From Anseranas semipalmata (taxonomy: Eukaryota > Chordata > Aves > Anseriformes > Anseranatidae), in assembly GCA_013399115.1 (NCBI GenBank), contig VXAA01007177.1, positions 606,378-670,377 of the forward strand: 64,000 nt of DNA. Direction: 5' to 3'. The translations under genes and the position numbers were made by a program. Shown in pieces: positions 31,678 through 45,100 of this stretch (positions are counted from its first letter, which is position 1; every line of letters starts with the position of its first letter). Below the pieces are notes generated by a model that was given only the letters and a program-made list of their open reading frames with translations, made no database searches and was not told where the DNA came from.

Positions 31678-34600
31678 TCCTGTTTTGTATTACATGTTTT
31701 TTTAATTCTTTATTTTCTTACCTGAGTAGAAGATGTAAAACTGAATCCAACTTCAAGAGCTAACCTAACAGGAATGCATGTCAGTCCTCAGATCTTACAC
31801 CAATGTTTCAGATGTCCTAAGACATCTAAGACACATTGCCAGTTAAGGAACAGGAATGGGTAAACCTTTTGAACCGAAGCAAAAACATTGCCAATGCTGA
31901 AGGTCCTCTGTAACCTAATGGAGTCTAGCTGACAGCTCTTCAGAAGAGCTATATTTAAGGCAGGAAAAGTCAAGCAAAATAACACAAATAAGAAGGTTAC
32001 AAATTAACATGCTGGCAAACAAACAGCTACTGCAGAGAACTTATGTAGTGACAGGCAGGCAGCTGGGCAGGGAAATCGTGCTGTATGTGGATTTGCTGTT
32101 ATCAGTAAAATGCCTACACAAATAAACCAGCAAAGTAAGTTACTCTGCAACACAGGCATTTATTATACAACTGCCCTAAGTAATCACCAGACAGGCAACC
32201 TGCATCACGAAGGGCTGAAGTTCCCAGCCCCTGAGGCCATTCAGCCAGCCTTAGCAGTGCTGCCTCCAAATAGCCCTTTTTAGCTCTTTTGCAGGATCAA
32301 CAAATAACTAAGCCCTCCCCCCACCCTCTTTAAATTCATTGGAATTTTGCAGGATTTCATTAGCAAAGCATAAATATATTCTGCCAAATGTTATCTCAAC
32401 ATGCTTTTCAGAAAAATGGAATGCAATTGATAATGAAAACAGAAGTGCTTTGTAATCCACAGGAAGCCAGTTTGTGAAACTAACTTACATGAATTATTCT
32501 TTGACATTTTCGTTTCAAGTTCAGATTCACTACCCGGCAAGAAGCTTTATTCATATTTCATCCTTTCTGCTGCATCAAAGAGAGATTACATAATCTACCA
32601 TGGGCCACAGAACAACCTGTACCTGGTATTTTGCACCCCCTTTGGTATCTTAACTGGAAGACAAATCAAGGGAAATAAGGTAAGGGACAGATGGTTTTCA
32701 TTGCATTAAGTGTAGGTACTTACAATTTTTAGCTGAATATTTGTTCTACATTTCTTTTCTCCCACAGTTGTGAAATACACCATATCTCATTTCTCCCCTA
32801 CGTTTAAAAGGAGAGTTCCTTTTTTTCCTCCAAAGTATTTTGCCGTATACATAAACATTTAACGTATTCTATCTCACCAACATTTCTCCATAAACAAGGC
32901 ATCCCATCTCTGGTAATCCTCAACAGGTCAGAAAAATACAATCATGAAAATGTAACGAAGAGCAATGACTCATATATAATGTACACTCAGATATAATGCA
33001 CATTCCTAGCCTATTTCCAGATAAAGAACATGCACTCTAAAGTTCCTAAAGTACCTGCAGGGGTCTTTTAAAGCTCAGAAGCTATTCAAAGCCACCTACC
33101 TAATGTGCTATTTATAGTACACGAGAAGTTTCTCAAGGTGAGGACCTACTTTTAAGTTGTTAGAGGTCACTAAGCATACACTGGTTTACATAAATAATAG
33201 TTTACAAGATCTGTATTTCTTTATTTTTGCACTGGTGCACATATATGGAGAGTAGCATTATCCTACAAGAAAGCATCAGAAGCAATGATTCCTTTTAATG
33301 ACCTCTAAAGTAATACTGAAGAAACCATGAAGTTACCACAGCTCTTGTTAAAACAGATCTCTTAAAAAGCCAGGAAAGATTCACAAGTACCAATAACAAA
33401 TATTAAGTTTCATGTCTAAAAAACATCTGCTGTTGATGCTGGCCAAATTTCACCCAGATTCCTTCGGTGCTATTACTTTTTTCAGCTCTATTACTTGTTC
33501 AATGATTTTGGTTAAGACATTTAAAACTTCAAGTAAGAGATCTAAACAGCATAACCGCCTTGTTACAGATTTATTTATGATATATAAAAGCCAAAACATA
33601 TGCCTCTTTTTGGATAGTTTAAAAGACAGGCAGCACAATGACATTTCTGCTTTTACCTACAAGATCTGCAATTATTTCCAAGACAGAAGTAGGGTACTTC
33701 TAAAGCTAATATACGCTGTGCTGAGCAACCTTCACTATATCCTTATACTGAGAGGCTAATAATGCCTTCAACCAAACACGACATATGTGAGATGACACAT
33801 TTTCTTTAAGCAAAAGTTCTGGCTTCTCAGACCAGACTGGGAAAGACATAGTACAAACTAGGTCTTAAAGATCCATATGGCAGCCCCTTCTGAACAAGGA
33901 GAGAAACATTTTAAGAACAACATGAAAGACATACAGTGGAAAGAGCTAGGGACAGAAATTTTGTATTTCAACTCTCTTCAGGTTTGTTGAATGAACTCGT
34001 AAGTCCTTTAAGCATACTACAATCTTTACCTTAAAAAAGTTATAAGAATGACTATATTTAGCCTCTTCTGTTGTAGTAGTCTTTAAGAAAGACAAAAGAC
34101 AAAACCAAAAAAAATAAAGACTAAATGGTTGACACCTATATAGATGAGTTATTTTAGTGTAGGTAATCCATGAACAGTGACGACAACAAGAGCAGGATAG
34201 TGCACCCCAAATGGCAGCCTTCATGCTTCAGTAAATAGCCCTGGCCAGCATGTATGCTGCCTAGCCCTAAGAGCCTAGAGACCTACCTACCTTCCCCAAC
34301 ATATGAATATACAAAGAAAAGGGGGAAATTAGAAAGTTTCTCCAGAGCTCCATTTTTGGTTACTGGTCTGGAAAAACAAAATCAGAACTACTGCTACTGC
34401 AGTCACATTGCTCTACCTGGCCTTCCTTCTTTAAGTGTACACTATCACAAATTAATGAAGTACAAACTCAGAGCCACTTTTAGATCTTTTGTTGCAAAAG
34501 CAACTATTTTGCTATCAAATTATACTGAGGTACAATTTATTCCATAAAACCACTTCTATTATGAAACTAAAACCCACTTTTGCCTGAAATAAACCAAAAA

Positions 34601-34714
34601 TATAGACATCTCCCTGAAGAGGTATACACCTCAAAAAATCTTCCATTATCCTCTTGTTAAAATTAAGCCTTCTTCTTTTTTTTTTGCCTGATTTTCTTCT
34701 TCGCCTGAGGGATT

Positions 34715-34727
34715 TATATATATATAT
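34715..34727. repeat. TA microsatellite
   Basis: A short uninterrupted TA run. Confidence 0.8.
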
Positions 34728-34863
34728 TTAGATTTGAGGAATGACCACTGCTGCAGAGACAGTGGTACTGAAGATCCACTGGGCACCTTGCTCTTATTGC
34801 AAAGGTGACAGGCGGCTGTAGTATTTTTGCATTCCAGATTTTCCTATTAGAGGGAGTAGTGGG

Positions 34864-35530
34864 TGTGCATGGCAAGGTTTTGTAGCCAGGGGCTGTAGGG
34901 GTGGCCTCGGCAGGAGGAGGTCACGGACTGCCCTGTGCCAGACACAGCCAGCTCCACAGCAGACCCACTGCAGGACACATCTGAGCCCATCAGCCAAATG
35001 TTGGCACCTCTGTGGGAGTGTATTTAAGAAAGGGCAGAAAATGCCAGAGAGGAAACACAAACATCAGGAGGTGCTCCATGGTGGAGCAGCCAGGCTCCTG
35101 AAGGGGCTGTGGTCTGGGGGGGGACCCATGCTGGTGTGTAGGATAAGAGTGACGAGTAGCAGGAGAAACTGATCCCAGCCTCCTGTGCCCCTTGTCCCCC
35201 CCCTCGTCCCCTCATGAAGGGGCTGAGCGTAACCTGCGGTGACAACACGCGGGTAGGAGAGGACTCGGGAGCGGAGACTGAGTGAAATTTATCCTGCAAA
35301 AAGAGGAGGGATGTCTCCCCATGTGTTTAGATGTTTGTCTTTTTTTTTTTCTTCGAATACCCAAACTGCTAAGTAAATATTTGTTAATTGGCAATAAATT
35401 AACACAAATTCCCCAAACTAAGTCTGTTTTTCCTGTGACAGTAACTGGTGATTTCCCTGTCTATTTTGACCCACTAGTTTTCTTGCTCCCTTTCTCCTCC
35501 TCACCACCCAGGGCTTGCTTACAGCACAGA
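34864..35530 (+). mobile_element. Solo LTR of an avian endogenous retrovirus (decayed)
   Basis: The sequence follows, in order, a bird LTR consensus that I recall: TGTGCATGGCAAGGTTTTGT at the start, GGGGCTGTAGGGGTGGCCTC, CCAGACACAGCCAGCTCCA, TGAGCCCATCAGCCA, GGGAGTGTATTTAAGAAAGG, GGAGGTGCTCCATGGTGGAG, GGGACCCATGCTGG, CCTGTGCCCCTTGT, GGCAATAAATTAACACAAAT, then TCCCCAAACTAAGTCTGTTT. AATAAA at 35393–35398 is the likely R-region poly(A) signal. The 3' end has drifted, and I found neither target duplication nor internal retroviral sequence. It lies under 300 bases from the DTD2 CpG island, downstream of that promoter. Confidence 0.75.
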
Positions 35531-35823
35531 AAACTCTCTGAAGAATGAATTTAAGCAGAAACTACAGACCACAGGTTTTGAAGACAAGTACAGACAAGTG
35601 GCCAGACTCGGATCTCATGAAGTTTCACGGGAGTTATCATGAGGATTACATATTTGATTAGCTGTGTACGGAACAAGAACTGCTTTCCACATGGAGCGAC
35701 CTCCCTAAGTGAGTGGACCGCAGCGAGTGCACCCTCGCTCTGCCCCACACCCCGAGCCCCGCCGCCACCGCCGCCCCGCCGCCGGGGGAAGGGGCGAGAC
35801 CGAGGCGGGCGAGGCGGCCCGCG

Positions 35824-35959
35824 NNNNNNNNNNNNNNNNNNNNNNNNNNNNNNNNNNNNNNNNNNNNNNNNNNNNNNNNNNNNNNNNNNNNNNNNNNNNN
35901 NNNNNNNNNNNNNNNNNNNNNNNNNNNNNNNNNNNNNNNNNNNNNNNNNNNNNNNNNNN
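35824..35959. other. Assembly gap (136 N), probable site of DTD2 exon 1
   Basis: An N run in the middle of the CpG island, flanked by CCG-rich and GGGTC-repeat sequence that is hard to sequence. The placement of exon 1 here is inference. Confidence 0.9.
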
Positions 35960-35983
35960 GGGTCGGGTCGGGTCGGGTCAGGT
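35960..35983 (+). repeat. GGGTC pentamer repeat with G-quadruplex potential
   Basis: Four GGG runs separated by TC, directly at the gap edge. The pattern meets the usual G-quadruplex rule and may explain why sequencing stopped here. The true array may be longer. Confidence 0.75.
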
Positions 35984-36110
35984 CTCCTCTCGTGTGGTTA
36001 CTCGTTCACGGGCCTGCAGAGGCGAACGGAGTGAAGCGGCGTTTGCCCGAGCGGAACGGACTTGGAAGCAGATCTGTTCAGTGCAGTAATCACGCGGCCA
36101 GACGCCAGCA

Positions 36111-39100
36111 GCACGAATGCCGTCTGCTTGTTTTGTGAAGTGACCTCATGACTCCACGTTGTTGTCGCTCGTTAGTGTATTTAAATCCCAGCAGTGCCCA
36201 GGGTGGTTTGTAAGCTGCTGGACAGCCGGCGTGTCGTGCAGCAGCAGCCTCTGTCCCCAGGAGTTGGCAAGCTGCAGGTTGCAGGTGACTGAAGTGGAAG
36301 GACTCGGGTAGAAGACCAGGTGGCGAGGCTGCACAGAGATGGTGGCCAGGACAAACCGGGCTTCTGGCCTGTGCTAGTCCCACCTCACAGAGAAGTTTGA
36401 AGGGCAGGAAGACAACGACTCGGCTTTGCAAATGTTTAAAAGCAGCTGATATGACACATAAACGCGATAAAGCAGGAGGGTCCTTGCTAAAAATTTAAGA
36501 GAAGGTCAACAAATACTATACGCTTTGCAAAGGATAAAATAGGCTTGTGATCTGTCAGTTAGCTCTAAGGAGGGGACAGGTAGCAAGGATACAAGGGATA
36601 CAACTTCAGAACAGAACAAATGGAAAGTATTACAGCTGGTGGTCAAGAATGCCCTACAGCTAGCAGGAAGCTGGGTTTATATTTATTTATTTAGTTGTTG
36701 GATGAGAAATAAAAAATCTGCTTATCCTCTGGTGGGGAAATGTTACCTGCTTGGGGTAAGAATAGCACTCTGTGTAGTTTCTGCATGAAAACAAAAGACG
36801 AAGAATTACTGGTCTAAATACTGCTTGTCACTTGCTTCTTTAAAACCAAGTAGTGTTTGTGTTTGAGTTGACTGAGGTTCCAAGTTGGAGTGTTACTGTT
36901 CAGTGATACTGTTTTGGGGCAGAGGGAACAAAAAAGAATGCAGTTAAACTAAAGTGGTTTGTATAGATAGGGATAAGAATTAAGATCCAAAGAAAAACAT
37001 GTAGCTCTGAAATGAGCGTCCATAGCAAATCAGAAAAGTTAAAGTATTGCAACTGCTTTTTCCATTATCTTTCAGGTTTCTGGCTACATATCGTGACATT
37101 CAGGGAACAGCTGCTAAATCAGAGGAGTTCTGCCTTCCTCCCGTCTGTGAATTCTGACAGACACAAGTTTTGAATAACATTGGCTCCAGCAAAGTCAAGA
37201 CAGACTGATGCAGAATTCAATTTCTCAGAACTCATTTTAAGACTGAAGATTTTATTTTCAAAACCGTGTTAAAAAAAAAAAAAAGCAATACGTAGCAGCA
37301 TGGGTAAGAAACTAAATTTTATTACTTGGCCTCAATCATCAAATAAGATTACTGCAGTTAACTGTTGCACAGCAAGGGGCAATGTGCACTCATTAATAGA
37401 CATTGTTACACATAGGGGTATATTCATCTAATGTTATTTTAAAATAACATTCTCTTTTGCATTAGGGTTTTCTGTGAGGTTGCTCATTCTAAAGCAAACC
37501 TTTATGAAAGAAGAGGAAATCACACTAGGTGGTTAGTGCATAAACTAGCTCATTTTTGCTAGCTGTAGGGTATTGTTAAGTATGAGATTTTTATTTAAAC
37601 TCAGCTAATTTTATTTAAAATACCTTCTGTTCATTTACTCTAAAGCTTTATCCCCAGACTCATTAAGAAGAGCTTAATGAGGTAGAAATCCATTTAAAAT
37701 GATTTTTTTTCATATATATTTGTGATATAAATTGATTGTTAAGGAAAATGGATATTATTACAGTCTATGAGCAAATTATATAAGTAGAATATAAAGAGAT
37801 ATTAATATACAAGGATATTAATTGTTCTGTGCTGCAATACCATTATTTACGCCAGGATTTGATGCACAACATTTATTCATATGCAAGTTTAAGAAAAGAT
37901 GCCTGTGAACCAGTACATAGAAAAATTAGTATGCCATCATTGTTTATTTGTGTAATTCTTGATCTAATTATGTCATATTTTCCTTGGAAAAACAAATTCA
38001 TTTTGTTGTCACACATCTTGCATTTCTTGAATCTTGTTGGGCTGTAGTTAGATGAAAGATCTCTTTTGTAAGCCAAAGAATGGGGTAAATATGTTGGTTA
38101 AATTTTAGCCAAGTTTGGATTTGTGTTTTTTGTTGCATAGAAAAGAACTTCTGGACATCTAAAGAAGGTATCAGTTACTATATTAAAGGCATCTTCCTGC
38201 TTGTTTCGGATTTGATGGCAGTCCCAGAGTATTTATTGTATCCTCTCTGCTTCTTGTCCCTGCAGCAGAGAGTAGGCATTTTGAGACTGGCTGTATCCAG
38301 AAGACATTTCTTATTATTTTCACATCAGTTCTCTTCAAGAGGGGCAGATGGCAGTAGGAACCATTTCTCACAAACTTCAGTGGACATGCATTTTTCCTCA
38401 TCCTTAGTGTTAATGGTCATGCATATTTCATGTGCATTTAATGGAATGTCTAATTTTCTGAAGAAAGGGGCAGTGCTGGGAGCTCTGCCTCTGCTGGTGC
38501 TCAGGTTTCTCCTGCTTATGAGAGGATGAAATGATAGAGGTCTTTCAGGACCAAAATGATCTCAAATTGTCTTGAATTCTTCCCTAGGGATGATTGTTGT
38601 TGTTGTTGTTAGTAATAACTTTAGTGTTATATGCCACTTGGCAGGGGCAGTAGTTGACTGGAACTTTGAAGAGACAAGATGCATCTTAGAAGTTGTTCTT
38701 CTGTTTATGGTGTTTGAAACCCTGATCAAAGATTTTTCAAGCAGCTATCACATCAACAGAGTGCCCCTAGGTAGTGTCATCTGTCTTGAAGAGAAACTAT
38801 ATAAAGCTGCAGCCTGGCACTTAGATAGCAGAGATACAAAATAGGTTGCTATAATAAGTTATATCTTGGTAGAATTACCTCTTGTGGGACAGACATAGAT
38901 GAAAGGGTGCAGAGTGTCAAGGGAAGAAATATATTTAAATGTTCTATTTTGATCCGTTGTCCAGTGTGGAACTCTCTCCTCCCACATGTACAGAGAAAAA
39001 ACAAAAAGAAAGAAGAGAAGTACCAGGGCATGCATAGGGAAAGAAAGAGTACTTACTTAAATCACTTAGAAACATTTAGTAAAGAATCACAAGTGGATGC

Positions 39101-42100
39101 TGCTACTGCTGGGAATGGTGAGACAGAACTGATGGATTCTGCTGTGATAGCTGCTAGAGGTTGCTGTTAGGGGATTCTTTCATCATCAGAGATGACCAAG
39201 AAAGTGGAATTTGCAGCAATGAAATGGCAAATCTTCATCACATGAGATATAGAAAATAACACAAAATGCTTTGTAAAGTGGGATTAATGTTTAAAGTATA
39301 TTTTTTTATTTGACCATGGTAAAACAGCAAATCAATCCCCCTGAGAAGGAGGAAAAAAAAAAAAAGATTGTAAATCTTTAGTCTGACAGGGTAAAAATGC
39401 CACAAGACAACTCAGAATGATGTTTTTTTTTTTTTCGTTTTTAAAGTGGTTTACTCTGTTGTTACTCTGTTACTTGTTACTCTGAACTGAGTCAAGTTGC
39501 TTTCTGTTGAATGCCCTTTCTTCTCCTTTGCTTCCAGTTTACTTACTTTGTTTCCAGTTTTGAGCTATCTAGCCTACTTACTCTATCCATGAGGAGGTAA
39601 GGAGGTATCTGACTCTTTACATTTGATAACAGGGTTTTTGTTTTTTTTTTGTTTGTAGCCTGTCTCTCAGTTTAGTTCGAGAACCAGTTAAGATTTTGTC
39701 TTCTTTCTACAGCCTCAGAATTACTAGAATAGTGCTGAATTAATGCTGTTTAGCTGAAAGAGAAAAGACATTGCGGAACAGGAGTGTGTGTGTAGAGGAT
39801 TAGGTGTTGTTGTTAGAATCATTTTATTGTCTGAGTAGCAGACACATTGTGATGACTGTATTTAGTACTCATTTCTCTCATATTCAAAGCATTGTCCAGA
39901 CATTAAGGTCAGGAATATTTCTCCCTTCCAAACATTCTCCTCCTTCTTCCAGAGGTATTTAAAAAAGGAGAATGGGGAGAGGGCATGAAGAATTTCCCTA
40001 CCACAAGTCAAGCAGCAGAAACCAGGTGGAATAGCAGTCTTTTCACTTGAAGACCGTAAGTATTACACAATGCCATTGTAAAAGCTACCAGAAGTAGCTC
40101 TTCCTGAGGAGATGTGGGAGGAAGACTATCATCAACTCTGCCTTCTAAACAGACCCCCAGATCTGTTTAGCCTCCAAAAGAAGCATTGCCATCTTCTGGG
40201 GGAAGATGATTGAGAGGAAGAGATAGCAGTGTGATTTTTATCTTTCTGGTTTGCTCCATAGCTCTGAGGAAGGTCATGGCTTCTTTAGCCCCAGTTTTGT
40301 AGCCTCAGAGTTGGTACACTTCTTCAGCTTTTCCAGCAGTGCCAATTTAATGTCTCCACAAATGTCAGTTCTGACTCTGTTTGCTTATTTGCTAGGCACA
40401 CCAGGCACGAACCTATGGATAACATCAGAATTGTTTCCAGTTGACGTTATGTGTGTTTAAAATATGTAGCAAAAAAAAAAAATACTCTATTGAAATTGAT
40501 TAGTGTTTTCTTTAGTTCTTTACACAGTTATACAACAGATACTGAAATGTGTTAGAATAATTAAAAAAATAATTATTTTTTTGAGCAAAATAACAGATTC
40601 AGTGTGAAGGCCATGTCAAGTACAATTACAGCTGTTCTAAGTGAGAATCAGAAATTTTGCTCTACTGGAAAATAAGTAGCCAGATAAAGACACATGATTT
40701 GCTTGCTTACCATGATTGCTTAAAGGAAGTAGGAACACTGTTAATCATGGTTTCTTTCTCTACTGGTGTCAAGCATGTTCATTTGCCTGTGATATTTAAT
40801 TATTATACTTTTCCCTGTTTGGGTGTCTACTGCACAAAATATTTGTCTCTACATGACTGACAGACATTAATTTTAAAAGAACTTCTGCTGATTCCATTGG
40901 AGCACGATACAGGGCAGTGGGAGTAGCCTACTTATGGTATGTACCATAGGGTCTAATTGTTACACCTTCTACTGGTTAGAAGCAGTACAGTAATTTTTTG
41001 TTTTTTCCACACAGAACTGAGCTGATCTAATAAGCTACCTGTCCTGAACCTGTCTAGTGCAAAGCCAACCCTGAGTTTCAACACGGCCTTCTCAAGTCTG
41101 GAATTCAGAGGGATGTTGTATGGAGCTACCAAACTGACTCTGGAAGGAGTCACTCAGAGGTCAGTGGTTTTCTGCTCTGGTTTAGGAATGATACAGGCTG
41201 ATCCCTGCAGGCATATTCATGTGTCGTTGCACTTGCTCTCCCAGTCCCTGAAGTTGGTATCTGGGTTCTGCACAGCATGAGTGCATGGAAACAACCTGGA
41301 TGTAGGACAGTAACCAAACCAATGAGCCCTTCCACGGTGGCAGAGGCACCCCCAGCAGCGCTGAAGGAATAAGCGCCCACTCAGCCGTAAAAGGCTAGCC
41401 CTAAAGTCACAGGGCCCAGAGCAAACGGGGAGGAGTAAGAGTGCTGAAAAAGAGTCCGCAACCATACAGGCTGTTCATTATCCCTGACATTGGTATTTCC
41501 ACGCAGGCCAGCTGTGATCAGTGAAGCTCAGCTTCAGCTTCTTGTGCCCCGTGTGGAGCTGCTGGCCACATAGGTCCTACATTATTTATGTCCTAGATTC
41601 AGGGCTGGTTCAGTGCAGACCCCAGGTGACTCCACCAAGTGTTTGGGCTGTGCACCACAGCCCCTTTATTACTGATCCCTGTTATGCTGGATACTGTCCT
41701 CTATCTGTGCCATTAAAATCTATTCTCTTCCAAGGTGTTGCTACATGACCTCTCTCTTCATCTCATGAATGATTTTGCAATAGCAATTAATACTAGAGAG
41801 GTGCGATTTTTTGTAAATTAATCACATTTCTTTCATTTTCAGTGACAGTTTGGTGGTAGTGTGAGGACATTTCTATAGACAAAAATGCATGAACATCTTC
41901 TAGGAGCTGGAACTTGAATTTTCCATGTTTTCAATAGATGCCATATGTAAAATTACCAGAGTATTGGCATAAAGCCTTATGTTATTATTAAAAAATATAC
42001 ACAAATTGAGACATGGCTCTTTCTACTCCTTTGACAAACACCGTGAAAGGTCATATATTATTCTCTATGTACCTGAAGGACGCCTTGCCTCCAGTTACTG

Positions 42101-45100
42101 TTGAGTGTGCTGGCATAATTAGGCTGCATGTCATTTTTTTTCATTTATATATATGACTTTCAAATAAAACTCTTACCACAGCTTCAGGCCAAAAGCTTTT
42201 TCTCCTTGAGCCACAGCTCCTATCATTTTTTTTCCTCGGGCATACTGATCCTTAGCTAGTCAGGAAAGCATGCACACAAATGATAGGTCATTAGGAAATT
42301 CTCTGAATAGCAAACCTCTGAAGTCATCCCAAGTGCCATTTGCCATGCATCATGATAAAACTGGGCAAGTCTGAAGAGGCACTACTTGTATGCTTGGTCT
42401 ATTATTTATCAGTTGCTGAAGCTGTTGTTTCCAGAATACAACCACCTCTTTTTCAGCATAGTTCAGCAAGATTGCCAGAGCTCAGTAAGCCAAGCAGGGT
42501 TGACAAATTTGGGTATTTAATTCTCTTCAGTGTAAGATCATTGCATCACAACACAAACTGGTATCTCTTTTTGCCATAACATGGCATCACATGAAAATAC
42601 AGTAATGTTGGTCTACAAGATTGTCTTAAAATTATATTTTGGGAACTCATCCCATTAAAAGAGAACAAAAGGCAGCTGTAGAAACTGTAGGACTTTCATC
42701 TACAATCAGCCTTTCATTTTTTATGATTTGTCTCAGTTAATGCAATACTGTTTATAATCCTTTCATGATCTTAACCAATATAAGTAGCAGGTGATCTTGT
42801 TTCCCCTCAGGTCTTGCGGGAAAAAAAGCAGATAAATAATAGAAGACTGTAAATTCTAATGCATATTCATTGAGTCAAATAAGATAATAGACCATGTGTC
42901 AAGAAATAATGTGGCTTCCTGCTATGACTTCCAGTGTGGCTTAACATATTTCAAAGACCTTCCAGTGTCAAGAATTCTTTTTTAATATTTAATGTTCACA
43001 CTTTCTTAGAGCATAGATTTTTCAGTGCATCTTTCTGAACTCATTGGGGGTAAGATGATTTCTTTACTATTTGATACCTCAGAAGCACTGCAATGATGAA
43101 AAGGACATTTTTCATATAATCTTTGATTTTTTAAGCTGCCAAAGGGTCACACTTTCTTTCTTTTACAACAGATGCTGAATAGCTGCTACAGAGTGGAAGG
43201 AAAACACTTTATCTTCAATATTTGGTGTTCTAACAGGATGGAAAAAAATGGTATTTGCTATATTTTTTCTAAAAGAGCTTTTAATTTCACAGCTAATTTT
43301 TGGAACTGCTGGAGGCTTATATGTATATGAATAACAGGGTAAAACAATTACTCTGTAACTTGGGATATTTTAATATCAATTAAAGATATTTAATCTTTCC
43401 CTGGATACTCTGTTGCCCACAGGGCAAAAAATAATTGTGTCTTCATAGTGACAATCTGAGATTCATGTCCAGATTAAAGCAACTTCATTTTATTGCCCAC
43501 AAATAAATTCTAGCACAAATATGAGGTGCTTTAGCTCCTGTCACAGAAAACACATCTAATACACTCTGAAGCTTAGAGAATGACTCAGCTCACCTTCAGG
43601 TAAACCTCTAGGCTACATCTAGAAGTTCATCGATTGCAGGAAATATTCTTGGACACTGTAATTCATCTTTGCTTTTAATGGTTCCTGTCACACTTTTGGC
43701 CAGGGTTAATTCACTGCTAAAAAATTTCTGGTCCGAGTTTAGCAGTTAAGATCGGCCATTCTCAAGAGGTCAGTTGCATGATGTCACCCTGCTTTGGACA
43801 GTGGGATATTTTTTATAAGATGAACATGGAGTTTCTGTGCTGACTGGCCTCAGTGGCAGAGAACAATCCCAGGCACATTTAATTTAGTGCTGTAGATGTA
43901 GCTATGGTTATCAGTCAGCTGAAGAGTTCTCTAAATACCATCAACTACATAAGCAGATGCCCATGCTTAGATAACTAATTAAAATGTAAACACCTGTCTT
44001 TACAAGTCTTAAACTGAATCTCATCGTCAGTGATTTCAGTAGTTTGGTGAGATTGGCAATACAGATTAAATTTGGGAGCTCACAGTTTAAAGCATTCTTA
44101 CCCCTGTGTGGGGATGTGAAAGGGTGCAGAAATAAAGGATACCAGTTGCTGAGCCAGGACTGTATCAGCTTTTAAATTGTTGTGTCACTCTGGATCACTG
44201 GGCAATACCTCCCCATGCAATTTGCCTTTTCTACGCAGCGCTGCTGGTACCGAGGAGGCAATTTTGAGGCACTGATATTTGACATGTTGAGAGGTAGTAG
44301 TAACTGGAGGTCAGAAAGGAGTGTGAGGGATATTTGACACTATTTTTTTCCATGATATCAGAGCATCTTTGATATAGTTATTGTTTGATACTTCCGAAAT
44401 GTGTTTTGTCTGTTATGCTTTATCAGTCCTGTCTGTCCAAAATAAGCATGGAGCATGAATAAGGAAAGCCCTATGGGGAAGGGATTGTGTTTCCTCATGC
44501 ATTTGTAATGCACAGGTACCAGATTCTGACAGGTCTTTGGATACTGTCACAGCACCAGCATGAAGTAACAGGAAAAATACCAAGGAGAGAGAAAGTGACT
44601 TATTATAAAAAAGTAATAAAAATCCACATTACATTCTCTTTACCTTGTAAGGCCTTATTTAACTTCTGTCAAAAAAACATTCTGTGCTTTTTGACAAAAA
44701 AAGCAAAGTTTGGGTTACATAGAGTAGACTGTCAAAAACCGTATTGCTCCCATTCAAGTACAAGCATCTGAAGAGTGAAATACAATTACTTGCCAGTACA
44801 TGACAATGTTATATGAGTTGAAAAGTAAAATAAAACAAAATCCAGCTGAGGCCACAGACAGGATTTAGGCAGACAGAACTTACTACTTTCACTTGGAGTT
44901 AGGGCTTTCTCAGCAGCAGCACTGTAGGACTTGTGTCATCTCCCTGATGCCTTTTCTCTGTCGCTCCCCGTGCGGGACAAGGCTGATCTTCTCTTCTCTT
45001 AGGAGGAGCAGAGCAAAAAGCCTTGAGTGGCAGCCCTGAAAGTCTGAGAAATCCGGAGAGTTTTGTGTGGGATTGAAAAGTTACAGAACAGGCCAGAAAT

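Larger units (their letters stand above)
29546..35823 (-). other. DTD2: DTD2 intron 1
   Basis: About 6.3 kb, assuming exon 1 lies in the gap at 35824–35959. It is AT-rich. It holds a T20 run followed by an excellent plus-strand acceptor at about 30670–30711, a cluster of small inverted repeats at 31561–31677, a TA microsatellite at 34715–34727, and an LTR at about 34864–35530. No coding exon is supported. Confidence 0.55.
35700..36110. promoter_or_regulatory. DTD2: CpG island, probable DTD2 promoter and first exon
   Basis: CpG-dense sequence with CCG-repeat character on the left (35756–35823), a 136-base gap, and a four-copy GGGTC repeat at the right gap edge. It is the first CpG island upstream of the DTD2 exons on the minus strand. 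Vertebrate DTD2 exon 1 codes for about 37 residues (111 bases), which would fit in the gap. I checked the visible flanks in all minus-strand frames and saw no DTD2 N-terminus. Confidence 0.6.

Noticed and set aside
36090..36431. 113-residue minus-strand ORF next to the DTD2 CpG island, considered as DTD2 exon 1.
   Set aside because: It does not resemble the DTD2 N-terminus and has no donor in the phase that exon 29476–29545 requires.
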